Part shown: positions 45,414-56,075 of the stretch, one piece after another
How the letters are laid out: the number at the start of each line of letters is the position of its first letter
Position numbering within the stretch: the first letter of the stretch is position 1
Notes under the pieces: model-generated
What the model was told of the DNA's origin: nothing
Databases searched by the model: none
The model's input: only the letters and a program-made list of their open reading frames with translations
Program-made: the position numbers and the translations under genes
Assembly (NCBI GenBank): GCA_950022655.1
Contig: OX465584.1
Coordinates: forward strand, 43,444,723-43,508,722
Origin: Alentia gelatinosa
Taxonomy: Eukaryota > Annelida > Polychaeta > Phyllodocida > Polynoidae
DNA: 64,000 nt
Reading direction: 5' to 3'

Positions 45414-46292
45414 CGCAGAGCGTTTGCCTAAATCCATCCTGAAGCCACGCTTCCCCAAATCGGCGCGGAAACCGGCCCGCTTGCCCAAGTCTTGTCTGAA
45501 GAGCCTCTTGCCTAGGTCACCACGGAAGCCAGAAAACCTCTTGCCTAGGTCTCCACGGAAGCCAGAAAACCTCTTGCCTAGGTCCCCGCGGAAGCCAGAA
45601 AACCTCTTGCCTAGGTCCCCACGGAAGCCAGAAAACCTCTTGCCTAAGTCCCCGCGGAAGCCAGAAAACCTCTTCTCTTCTTCTAGTTCACTGACCGCAT
45701 CATCGAGGTCAAAGTCTCTCTTTCCCAGATCTCCCCGGAAGCCTGAGAATCTCTTGCCAAGGTCACCACGGAAGCCACTGAACCTCTTCTCAAGCTCTTC
45801 ATCAATGACATCTTCGTCCGAGCGCTTGCCCAGGTCCGCACGGAAGCCTGCGCGTTTCCCCAGGTCAAAGTTGAGCCGCTTGCCTAGATCGGCGCGGAAT
45901 CCTGCCATGCGCTTTCCAAGGTCGCCCCGGAAACCGGAGTAGCGTTTACCAAGGTCACCTCTGAAGGAGGAGTAGCGTTTGCCGAGATCGGCACGGAAAC
46001 CTGCCATCCGTTTCTCATCCTCTCCGGCCTCGAGGTCGTCATCTTCATCGTACTCGTCGGTCAAGGGACTGCGTTTACCGAGGTCCGTTCTGAAGGACAA
46101 CCTCTTGATCTGGGCGAGTATAGCGTCTTCGGTGTCATGATCCAGAGCTTGCCGTTTGGTTATTGCCACAGGACTCTCCTGTACATGGTTTTCGGGGTCG
46201 CTGGACTGGGCAGTCAGAGAGGCCGGAATTTGAAGGCATACCGCCAAGCATAGCACTAGGAGCATCTGTGACAATCCCTGTGGTTGAGCCAT
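45413..46292 (-). CDS. FRxDLamide neuropeptide precursor, main coding exon
   Basis: Start at the ATG 46290-46292, three bases after a TTGTCTGGTTTCAG acceptor, so the longer upstream frame is intron. Residues 1-28 are a signal peptide (core MLLVLCLAVCL, cleavage likely after SLTA). Then come 17 peptides each ending DL-Gly-Lys-Arg, the signal for C-terminal amidation and dibasic cleavage: FSGFRGDL x7, MAGFRADL x2, AGFRADL x2, and one each of LSFRTDL, YSSFRGDL, YSGFRGDL, LNFDL, LFRQDL and GFRMDL. Acidic spacers separate groups. The C-terminal DL-amide recalls annelid DLamide. It would be secreted from neurons or endocrine cells, probably to a peptide GPCR. The exon ends GCGG at a GTGAGT donor; if unspliced it reads GEY and stops at 45402. 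Confidence 0.9.
45504..45668 (-). repeat. Five tandem 33-base units encoding FSGFRGDLGKR
   Basis: Five consecutive identical 11-residue units. The DNA copies differ mainly at synonymous positions (for example GGTCACC, GGTCTCC, GGTCCCC on the plus strand), consistent with tandem expansion under selection for the peptide. The long plus-strand frame here is only its antisense shadow. Confidence 0.9.
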
Positions 46293-46295
46293 CGG

Positions 46296-46316
46296 CTGAA
46301 ACCAGACAAGACACAA
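46296..46316 (-). other. Splice acceptor of the 5' UTR intron
   Basis: The minus strand reads a pyrimidine-rich TTTCTTGTGTCTTGTCTGGTTTCAG ending at 46296, then CCG and the initiator ATG. This fixes the start codon and implies at least one upstream non-coding exon. The match to consensus is strong; the sequence quoted overlaps the spurious upstream frame. Confidence 0.65.
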
Positions 46317-46319
46317 GAA

Positions 46320-48431
46320 ACCACATCATTAAAATTGCAATCAAAACAAGATATTTACTCATCAGGCAAAAGGAACAGCGACGAGGGGGATTGAATAATT
46401 AACTTCCTGAATTTTATAGCACCCTTAATAAGGACAGGAGAATTCATCAGTGGAGAATTCGAGCGTCATGAGGGTTACAATTTCCACTGCCAATATTTGA
46501 ACATTTTCAGTCATTCATTGCAATGCTTCCCGACGCGGGCAAGTATTGTATAACCGCCCGGACGTAAATTGAGTGGAAAGATCCAAAGGGAATCATATAG
46601 ATACAGAGTCTCATTCAAGGCTGACATGGTAGACAATTAAATACTGTTCGATCGAGAGGGTGAGAGCAATGAAAGTAAGATGTAATCAGGTCAGATTCGC
46701 TCAGTTTGACACGATTTAATCTTTGTCGGATTGTAAGCGATCGGAGGTGTGATGAGCTTTAAGAGATAATACAATTACGGAATAACACACACAGATAACC
46801 ACTTAATATTCTGTATGACAAAAAAGGAAATAAATTACCCACAATACAGTTAGTAATACTGTTAACATTCAGAAAATGTTTCAGATTATTCTCCGGTAAA
46901 TGTAATTTTTAAAAACGAGAGATATTGTTGATGAATCACGAATCCGGAGTGAGTTTTTGAAACAAAGAGCGATTCTAAATCAACAACTACGATTACCATT
47001 TACATGGGCGATACATGAAATGATATCCTTGTAGTTGTGTTATTTAAAAGTGATTCTATCGTTGAAGGCTTTGTACTTATAATGGAGGACAACTCTTTTT
47101 GTAGAGCAATACGAAGTTCCTATGAGTAAATGATAAAAGCTCTATACCCAAGTTCTTACTGATTATGTCTATTGAATGATACGAGTATATATATGTTTAG
47201 AGTGACCCTCCATGATTGTTTTGTAATACTATCTTCTATAGAGGAAAACAAGACAACGATAAACTCATATTTTTAAATTGCATGATTCCGTGTCTTGTGC
47301 GGAATATGCCAGCATCTAATGTAGAATTCACACGATGGGATTCATGTACCTCACAGGGTTCTAAATCTCATGAGATTCGGTTCCTTTTTAGGGGTAAATG
47401 TCGCCAACAATTACAGGGGGGAAACATGCCTCAGTGAAATGAGACCCTACAATATAGTTGAAGAAAATGTGTTTGAGTACAGAATCTCAGCAGGATTCAT
47501 CTCAGAAAAACACACTGTGAGGTACATGAATCCCTTTGTGTGAATCCCACATAAGTCTTACATGTTAAGGCCGAACATCATGAAGGTACTTGATGCAAAA
47601 CCTTGCCAGTAGAGAACAGTGAATGTCTGAATGTCATTTGTGCATGGAATAACAAAAATATTTTACGATGTCGACATGGAACTACTTTTGATAATTTGTG
47701 TTCCTTCAGACATTCTCCCTTGCCGCTACAACTAGTCTCTTTTCCTAGTGATAACCACTTAAGTATTTGACCTAATGTAATCAGTGTCATCACTAACTAA
47801 CAGTCACATGAGCACCGATATCTGCATAATGCGTCGCTAGAATTAGGGAAGGCTCTTTGCACGATCCTTTACCAACCGACATTCGCACAACTCCAGCTTA
47901 TCGAAATTGAAAGCAAGGAGCAAAACATAGCGACAATAAAAAAATGTGGCACATGTACAGATGCATTCTTATCCTGAAAGTTACACGAGTAGTGGTATAT
48001 AAGGTTTCAATTAAGGAAATCCTAGTGGGATAGGCTTCAGTAGGAATTCTTCGTGTCGAAAAACAGAAGAATACAAAAAGGCTTTGTCTTGACGTTTTCC
48101 TGACACAGCCGAATAAGCAGATTAATCTTTGTCTCATCAACGGCAGTACCTGACAATTGCGGTGGCTGGCCCTCCTTCTCTGATACAGGGGCTCTTTATT
48201 ACTACACACCTACCCGACCCTAATCCGATAGTGGGTGGGATAACGTAATAAACCCCGCGGCTTTCTCCCTTCCCACGAGCTGCTCGCTTGTCTGTGTTTC
48301 CTGACGACAGAGCTGCTCATCGGCGGTAATTAGGCAAGAGGGGGAGACATAGTGGCAGACCAGGAGACAGGGTGGTGATCAACAGGTGGACGTAAATGAC
48401 GGGTGGTTACGATGAGAAATGAGCGACTCAC
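46320..48431 (-). other. Probable 5' UTR intron of the neuropeptide gene
   Basis: No coding frame here is convincing (47216-47437, 47578-47793 and 47898-48209 have no domains). 46440-46760 contains TAAATTGA and CAATATTTG-type cores that could be regulatory. An inverted repeat lies at 47324-47548. Intron assignment depends on the proposed first exon at 48432. Confidence 0.3.
47324..47548. repeat. Inverted repeat with a perfect 20-base core
   Basis: GGGATTCATGTACCTCACAG at 47337-47356 is exactly inverted at 47515-47534. The similarity extends on the outer side (ATTCACAC against GTGTGAAT), giving arms of about 33 bases around a loop of about 160. It may be a short foldback element inside the neuropeptide intron. 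Confidence 0.7.
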
Positions 48432-48549
48432 ACAGGGCCAGGTGTCGGTGAGCAGGAGCCACCTGCTCGTAGCGCGTATAGCTCTTCACGGGCCTAATGG
48501 ACCTGGGAGCCCCGCCCGCCGCCCAGGTGTATACCGGGAGCTCTTATAA
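48432..48549 (-). promoter_or_regulatory. Candidate TATA promoter and 5' non-coding exon of the neuropeptide gene
   Basis: On the minus strand GGCATTATAAGAG (TATA-like, about 48541-48549) is followed by GC-rich sequence where a start site would fall near 48515, and then by CCCTGT|GTGAGT, a strong donor at 48432/48431. A short non-coding first exon of about 85 bases would splice across about 2.1 kb to the acceptor at 46296. The parts fit in order, strand and spacing, but there is no transcript evidence. Confidence 0.3.
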
Positions 48550-48559
48550 TGCCAATTCC

Positions 48560-49779
48560 CCAGGGTCACGGGTGGTTGGGGGTGCGTTATCTTCCCCTGG
48601 GTAGATTGGATATAACTATACAACATCCCCTTTTATCGCCCACCTTTTCCTTCCGCTCCCGTACCCGTGGTTGGCCAGCCTCAAAGAGTAGGCTCTGAAG
48701 GAAGGAGGCGCGCCTTTGTTCTCCGTGGGGCGCTACCTGTAGTGTTTTACCGACAGGCTAATCGGTCTCTGTAGTGTCTTGTAAGTGGCAGACAAGCTAG
48801 GAGATAAACGGCTAATTTCCATATTATAAAGGTGTCCATAATTGGCGATACTCATAAAGCGAGGAGTAGACATTTATCTTGAAGCAAGTGCGCTTTATGT
48901 CCGTTAAAGCAACAAGAATATCATGCAAGCACCTGTTGTTCTACTCTCCATGCCGAGCCCTAGCCAGTATACCATAACACTGATTTTTCACTGGATAAAA
49001 TCTGTTGTCAGGGGACTGAATGGTAGCGTTGTCCCGCAGCTGCGATTTAGGTTTGATAGATCAGGACGCAAAGAATGTGTGATAAAAGATCCGGCTGTTT
49101 TATATGGTCGTTAAATCGTCCATGTGTCTATAATAAACAGTAACAACCTTATGGTATGCCAATGGTGTATGTAATCAGTCATTGGAATTACCAAGAAAGA
49201 TTTTAAAGTCAAAGATCTAATGAGGTGACTGTATGGGGTACTGGTCACAATTTTGGAATAAAGAACGTAAGGACTAAAAGTAATTTCTTACAGTCATTTC
49301 CGGACGAATTGGATCTTAGATCACACCCAGAAGTGATATCACCTGATGCCCAACATGTGGTGTTAAACCCAAACGTAAATAAAATGCTTTAGTGAAAATC
49401 CGCCCTCTCACGCCACTCTGAAGAGACTAAGCATGACTATCAGGTTGTTGAGAGGGGCCCCACCAATAGCTACCCACGTTTTCAACAATGTTACAAGTGA
49501 AAAGATATTGCTTCTAAGATCTTCTGTGTATTGGGATCCAAAGGAGTGGTCATGGAGAAGCTGAAATAAAAGTAGTCCGAAGATGGGAAAGTTGACAATA
49601 CCTGACTGCTGTCGCCCGTATTGTTAGCGAAGCGGAGATGATAATGATGATGGTATTAAAAGAAAGCAGTCCTTGTACTGGTTCCTATCACAAGTGCAGA
49701 GTAAAGCGAGATTTAGAACCCGTCTGCGGTACTGCCAAGCCCTGTAGCGGATGACAAACTCGCATATTTATGCTCCCTA
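48560..49779. other. No recognisable gene
   Basis: 48240-48740 is moderately GC-rich flank of the proposed promoter. Beyond it AT-rich DNA with the unsupported frame 48923-49114 and a SINE-like tail near 49340-49385. Confidence 0.3.
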
Positions 49780-49990
49780 TCTCGTCTTCGCCTCCGCTGC
49801 CGCGTGGGTGGCGCTGGCTCCAATGCGCAGGCGCCGCGGGCGACACTGTTACCTGATTGGCCAACGGCGCTGGGAAACCACGCCCATTGGTGACGCACCC
49901 GGCCGACGCCAGAAAGCAACGGCAGGGCGCGGTGGGTCGCAGCGCCTGAGAACCAGTTGGTTGGTGAGGTGAAGATTACAGTAATAAGGG
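49780..49990. promoter_or_regulatory. CpG-rich promoter-like island with CCAAT and NRF1 motifs
   Basis: CCAAT at 49820-49824 (plus) and inverted CCAAT (ATTGG) at 49856-49860 and 49886-49890, spaced about 30 bases, as in NF-Y promoters. TGCGCAGGCGC, an NRF1 consensus, is at 49824-49834, and TGACGCA at 49891. A donor-like TTGGTGAGGTGA follows near 49964. It has the hallmarks of a TATA-less housekeeping promoter. The frames in both directions are GC-driven shadows, and no gene is identified. Confidence 0.4.
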
Positions 49991-50039
49991 CAAGAGGCAC
50001 ACCTCGCTTTCTGACCACTCGTCTGCCCGCTTCTCACTA

Positions 50040-50899
50040 CCCTCAGGGTTACTGATTACCATTTTCAGTGCACGGAAGATGCTACAACCAATACTATTGC
50101 TCTGTCTACCGTGAAAAAGTAACTATTCTGGATTGCTTTACTTTGAAAAATAAAGTCCTTAGCAGTCCCTACTTGTTCTTTGGCGGAGGAAGCTGACTTT
50201 ATGCACCTCAGGGGGAAACGTAAACCAACAGATTGTTCAATGTGATTGAATGAATTGGTAAAGAATAGTCGTGTTAGTGGGTGGTTATTCAAAGGGACCT
50301 GTATTTTCCATACATGCGTTTTAATATGATGTGGAATAATCCCTCACAGAAGCCAGGCCTTTTATTGCAATGGGGAACTCAGCGTTGATTTCCGCAGCAA
50401 GCATGGGGGAAATTCATAGTATTAGATTAATCTCGATAGTCTCTGTGATATATCATGATTTGCAACTTTTATTGTGTCACATATAATCGATCAGATAATA
50501 TGATGAATATATATATATGGAAAAAGTAACGCCGACGCAACATTTACAAATAAATTCAATCCTAGTCTGAGATCTGTGAGTCAGATAAATATATAGGACT
50601 GGACATATATTGACGGGTTACAGGTAAAAGGAATAATCAAATATGCACTAGTACCAAGAATAAGTTATTACAAATGGCACAGGTATGGAAGCCCCTGTAG
50701 TAATAACGTTCAATCGTGTGTGCAATGTATTCCTAATTCAAGTCTAGATTCAATTTGTATCTCATTTAATATCCTCTCGAGGCGTGGTCTGGAAATAATT
50801 CTTTCCGTTATATTCCTCTTCTGTAGGATATACTTTTCTGATGACCGCGTTATTAAATCGAACCAAAGTTTTGTAATACAACCAGAGAGATATATCTAT
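50040..50899. other. No recognisable gene
   Basis: AT-rich with a short (AT)n run at about 50505-50517. Frames at 50065-50292 and 50720-50971 have no domain. Confidence 0.35.
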
Positions 50900-51197
50900 A
50901 GGCTGTTTCCATTGGCCGACGAAAAGGGTGTAGATCTTCTTACCCAGAAGGTCTGTCGGTGGTGCCACTGACTGTGCTGGTATAGAAGGGTAGTAGATTT
51001 TACTCAGTGACCAGGCTTTCACTCAGTGCTGGGTGGTGCCATATTGCATAATCTAAGCAGAAAAAGTCATGGGTCATTTCACGAGCTTGGTCGTTTCCAT
51101 TGACCGTGAGACGAGTCTGGGTCAGCAGTGCCAAACGTCTGTCGGTGGTTCCTGACTGTAGATCGGTGATGGGAAACTGGCCAATGAAAACGGGCCT
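50900..51197. mobile_element. TIR element (MITE-like), family A, about 298 bases
   Basis: The left end GGCTGTTTCCATTGGCCGACGAA and the right end (inverted) GGCCCGTTTTCATTGGCCAG match imperfectly. The interior is shared with 1835-2113. The left end also occurs alone at 39334. No coding capacity. Confidence 0.6.
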
Positions 51198-52457
51198 TAA
51201 GGCGGCGTTTCCACCTGATGATTCTGGCCACATATTATGGCTTTTAGCACTGCTTGGCGACTATTTGTCACTTTTCATTCACATAATCGTCAGGTGAGAA
51301 TGAGAATTAAACTATCAGGCCGACGACTATCCATCCCCACTTTACGCAATCTGGCCCCATGCGAGGTATATACCTCGCCAATCAGTTGTAACCGGGTACA
51401 TATTATCAGTGGTGGGCCGATGATTCCTCTGTCACCCAGACCTTTTCCTCATCTACGATGACCTTTAGAGTAACCATCTCTGCACATCTAGGAACCCAAC
51501 CAGTGTGTGTATGTGAAGTACATACTCAACTGTAACATACGAAGGGCTAAACATCAGCCTACAATCGAGGCTGGACACAGGTTCTATTACCGGCTCTGCT
51601 AATAGTCGTTTATTAATAGGTTGTTACATATATGTGTATGGAATACAGGGCCGATAGCTATTGTGATCAACTTGCCCCAAGTGCAAACTAAACCAAACAG
51701 GTAGCATGTGAAGATATCAGTGGATTCCCTTCCTCTTCTTCTTGGGATGGGTGACTTTCCACAGAGGGATGTAGCCTTGTCTCACATTTATAACAGCTGG
51801 TTTCATCAGTTGTCCCCTCATTTTAGTTGAGCAAGCTTACAATTTCCTGATGGATGCTGGCAGAAATATCAATCACTTTGTGCCCTAAAGAGTGTGGAAT
51901 ATGACCTTCTAGATCCTATTGGAAACTGAAACAAGTAAATGATAAGCGAGATATACATAGGAAGATTGGAATGCATTAGCTTCAGTGCATTTATCTTAAT
52001 TTTTCAGCAACCATCAGTTTATTGTAACATTCTTAATTTCTTTCACATACCCGGTGTTTACACTGGCAACTGTAGTGGTGCTCGATCACGCAATATTGGC
52101 ATCAAAAGTCGTCGACCCAAGAATACCCTCAAACATTTACACTAGATGACTTTAGATAGAAAAGTGCGGCCTTCCAATAGTTGTCGGTATCAAATCGTCC
52201 GCATAATCGCTAGGGAGGTATATTTAAAAGTAAGTACGATATTGGCTGAATGATTACGATTAGGACCGATAGGGGGATATTGACTATACGATCAGTGGTA
52301 GTCCGGGTTTTTTAATGTGGTTCTCAGAATTCCATGAAATCTTTTGCAGTTTTAATTGTTTCGTTGTTCCTAAGAGGAAGATAGTTTGTTTTGAAAGATC
52401 GAACCCACCTAGAATCAGACATATAAAAAGATAAGTACTAATATTATGATACCTAGC
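51198..52457. other. No recognisable gene
   Basis: AT-rich with unsupported frames (51237-51461, 51939-52145). Nothing else noted. Confidence 0.35.
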
Positions 52458-52902
52458 GACTAACACAGACGAATTAACTTTGGATAAATCTATTGAGTTA
52501 TCCTTTACCATAGAAATATCGAGAGAAGCTTGGGAGTAATCAGGAGTACATGAATAATCTGTCACAAGCTATTGGAATAGCCCTACAGAGTAGAGCATGC
52601 AATATAGTGGGTTAAAACGTTCTTGTAGGGTGGGTGGGTGGTATCTGGATTCTCTAGCGGTCCGGAAGAGACTGGCCGAGGGTAGAGAGGGGTGACCGAT
52701 GCAGGCACGTGACCAGGGTGTCCTTAGGCACTGGGTCCTCTTCTGTCTGCATTACCACCAACCTCCAGTTAGCCCTAATGACTAGAACAGAACGATTTAC
52801 TATAGATACGTTTATCAAATTACCTTTCACTATAGAAAATAACAAAAGAAATTCAGGAGTAATTTGAGTACATGAATAATTTGTCATGAGCTATTGAAAT
52901 AG
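52458..52902. repeat. Diverged duplicated segment, two copies of about 123 bases
   Basis: 52458-52580 and 52779-52902 align along their length, both with GACTA-ACAG starts and GTACATGAATAAT-TGTCA ends. On the minus strand each opens a frame beginning MT(D/N)YSCT and ending S(S/R)SVLV-like. Most changes between the two alter residues, so selection on a protein is not evident. Confidence 0.5.
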
Positions 52903-53633
52903 TCAAGGGTCATAGTCCAGGTAAAGGAAGTGAGTTTATCGGGATGTAGGTCATAGTGAGTCGACGGAGGAAGGTGTGGTGTTTGTAGGAGAACTGAAGG
53001 TGAGATTTTACGAATATCTCCAGGGGCAATTGCCAAGGTAATTGGTCGGGTGTTATGGAAATGCGAGTTCCAACTTCATGTTAGCCCTAATGTTACTGTA
53101 TGCGGTATAGAGTAACCCCTAATCAATACTGACGCGAGGTGTCTGGAACAAAGTGGAAGGTCTGGCGTACACCTACTACGAGAGACATTTAGACCTACCA
53201 ATATTGCACCGTTACAAAAAGTAAATATCGGAGACATATCAGGAGGGTCCATATTGTAGACGAATGTCTAGACATGCCACTTCACCACGCATCGTAATGA
53301 GTTCTCCTGAGAGAGGTGAGCATGGTCCCGATATGCCTCACGATATTACCAGGGCGCAAGTGAATATCTTGAGGTGTTTTCTTCATTTTTAAATATATGA
53401 TACACTAGAATTCAGGAAATATTGCATCGATAATGTTTCCCAGGACACATAGAACAACAATGTATTTTATTTCAGGCACTAACAGTTCTGTTCCAAGTCA
53501 AACTAAAAAAGCATTGATTTGAAATACTTAAACCTTCTCGAAAATCACCAAATTTGTCGGGCATACGCATATATATATATATATATGCATCTTCCATCTA
53601 ATTCCAAAATTTCATAATTTCCAAATACTATGC

Positions 53634-53868
53634 AATGCTCCCGATTAACCACCGACTTCTACATGTTAAAACGTTGTAGAGACCCTGCGATACGGGTTAT
53701 TCATCAGGAACAAATCGTAGACCCCCATTTTTATTCGGAGCCTAATTAAAGATGTAGTCAACTGCCCGGATCAGAGGTGACCTTCCGACGCAATTTCAAT
53801 TTTTTTATCGGTAGTTGCATCGTAGGGCATGTCGGAGTGTATGGGGACCTCAGTGGACGCTGGCCCTT
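53634..53868. repeat. Dispersed repeat, family C, copy 2
   Basis: Counterpart of 24285-24529, in the same orientation: AATGCTCCCGATTAACCACCGAC at the start, GCATCGTAGGGCATGTCGGAG near the end. Confidence 0.6.
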
Positions 53869-54479
53869 ATAGTTTATCTTAGCCTTGTCTAAACATCCAT
53901 AAGCTTAACATTGGGAACTCTTACACAACAGGCTTGTGAATATGGTAACTCATACTCAATAGGCCGCGGATCACCGGGGCACACAACTAATACGGTCACT
54001 TGCTCGATAGTCTCGTAGCCGCCACGTCGTTATTCATACTCAAATGGTGTTAAACCGATAGATTTGTCCAGGCTAAGATAAAATCAGAAACATATATGTT
54101 TGGTCTGTTTCCTTGTTGCCCATCTCGTATAAAACACTTCAGAGTATTCACTCGGCTATCGCCTCTTTCATATCCCTGCGCGTTCCAAACACAATGGCGA
54201 ATGGGGACACAAACGAAACACTCATCAGTTTATTTCTTAGTATTGCACCGCACATGTATATAATAATACACTATATTCTGCATATAAAGAAAAGTTATTA
54301 ACAAACAAACAAAAAAACCGACGTAGTTTTTTCATGTAATCAGCCGATAGAAATTCTATTTCGTGATATGAATATTAATGTGTCCCTACCTGAACGTTTA
54401 ATTCTTATTTCGTATAGTCACAAGGTTATTTACATTAAGATGCTGTGAATAGCCGTTTATTGTGAACAATTGGAGGTTA

Positions 54480-55010
54480 CGCCTGGTTACAGACCAGTGT
54501 GCCCACTCGAGCATTAACTCGGTGGTTCATCCACTTAGCTGCCCGGTCACGTAGTCGTTTCCACTCACTGACCACATTCCACGCGGCCCTCCGCTACCTG
54601 CCACCATTGTGCCCGGTTCTCACCGGCAGTCTCAGCGCCTACCTGGCAACACAGACACCTGCTCCGAGCAGTTCACACCGCCAGATATTTCTCCACCTAC
54701 CAACTGACTAGTACTCGTTACGGTTATCGAACCACATTTCATCAGCGTCGCCCAGCGGCTCGCACGTCCACAAGTGGTGCTCCACACTGCGCAGGCGTGT
54801 CCTCGTTTCGTAGCAGCCACCGGAAGACACCAGGGGAACGCGAGCGTCCAGCGTCGACCAACGGCATGTCGCAAAACCTCCGCCTCGGCTATTACGACAA
54901 TAATGGTATCGACGGACGACACTGTTTAACGCACGACAATGGCGCTCCAAACGGCTCATCAGGGAAGTTAATGAGTCGAGCTAAAGCGGAAATAGCACGC
55001 TAATAGTGAA
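54480..55010. promoter_or_regulatory. CpG-rich island with NRF1 and ETS motifs; possible first exon
   Basis: Abrupt GC- and CpG-rich block. TGCGCAGGCG (NRF1-like) at 54788-54797 and ACCGGAAG (ETS core) at 54819-54826. The plus frame at 54797-55003 begins at GTG, not ATG. It has a fairly protein-like C-terminal half (NGMSQNLRLGYYDNNGIDG), and an internal ATG lies 23 codons in. It could be a first coding exon or chance; no domain is recognised. The minus frame at 54632-54922 is likely a shadow. Confidence 0.3.
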
Positions 55011-55809
55011 GCACCCGAATAGATCACTCTCCCTTCCCGTGTGCTCACCCAATCGCCAAGTACATAGGCAATGCAAGGCCTGCAGGCTATTGCTTTTTGG
55101 AATCTATCCCATGAGCGGTTGATATAAACAGACCAGATAATAGATGGGTGATAATTGGTGTATTAGGATATTGGCGTTATGCTCATTACATGTAATTATT
55201 TGAAGGCCACCCTTTATGCTGAGGTTACGGGAGAGACGCCCGTATGATTAAGTAACCCATTGAGTGGTGATTCTCTCCCGCCAAGCATTTCACAAATTAC
55301 ATTCACTCATTAATATTCTCCTAAACGAGGCACCGTTGTACCCGGAAAGAAAGGGATTACTTTCCTGCAGATAATAAAGTAATTCCTCGCGTTTTCTTGA
55401 CGATAACGAACTTAAAGTCGATGACGATATTCCAACTCTCCACACTTATATGCTTCATGATAAATACAGTCCAGACTTTCCATCCAAATGCTACGTTGAT
55501 GAATATACTGAATTGAAGGAGGACATCTTCTTACATAAATTCTTATTTTTCGAAAGCAATTTATTGTAACGTGCGAAAAATATAGAATAGATGACGATAA
55601 CATTTCTCATAGTAACTTCTTTACTTCCGTCATAGAGTGAAATGTGTCAAAACGCTGAGCGTGCCATGGCTATGTTGTTAGTGTCAATAAGACTATTCAT
55701 AAGTAAACTGTGTCATAATGAATTTTGTATTGTTCAATGAACTAAGGTATGTATACTAGATGGTTCTAGGGGCCTTCCCCGGAATGAATGAATTACTTGG
55801 CGGATAATT
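55011..55809. other. No recognisable gene
   Basis: AT-rich. 55150-55330 has TAATTA-type and CATTACATGTAATTA palindromic sequence that might be regulatory. Confidence 0.3.
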
Positions 55810-56075
55810 TTGAAGGTAGACCGTATATATAATCGCTGAAAATATGATATTGTCTAATTTTCTGAAAATATTAGTTTCATGCCTGAGTTCTACATTGACA
55901 CACTGGTTAAATCGTGGTTACCTTTTTTGTCCGCTCAGATACACTATGATAGACACCGATAGGCTACGACTAGAGTTGTCAGGGACCTCTCGATACACCA
56001 CTATTTTGACAGTTCTAATTGTAGTTTATCGGGAGGTCTATCGTGGTCCATCGGCGTTGGTGGGTGCTGGGCTAC
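55810..56075. mobile_element. Degraded copy of TIR family B
   Basis: Shares with 15477-15899 GAAAATATGATAT, AATATTAGTTTCA, a GATAG-CTACGA stretch, and a GTGGTCCATCGGCGTTGGTGGGTG end resembling the family B terminus. The left part is missing. Confidence 0.45.

Noticed and set aside
45424..45942. Plus-strand frame of 172 codons rich in Pro-Arg-Ser-Lys
   Set aside because: Antisense shadow of the neuropeptide cassette repeats; its periodicity comes from the peptide units on the other strand.
46293..46316. Eight extra residues upstream of the neuropeptide ATG in the long frame
   Set aside because: They lie upstream of a strong splice acceptor and before the signal peptide; the ATG at 46292 gives a cleaner signal sequence.
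52375..52400. GGTTCGATC-like sequence resembling a tRNA T-loop on the minus strand
   Set aside because: No matching acceptor, D or anticodon stems around it; no tRNA gene was found anywhere in the window.
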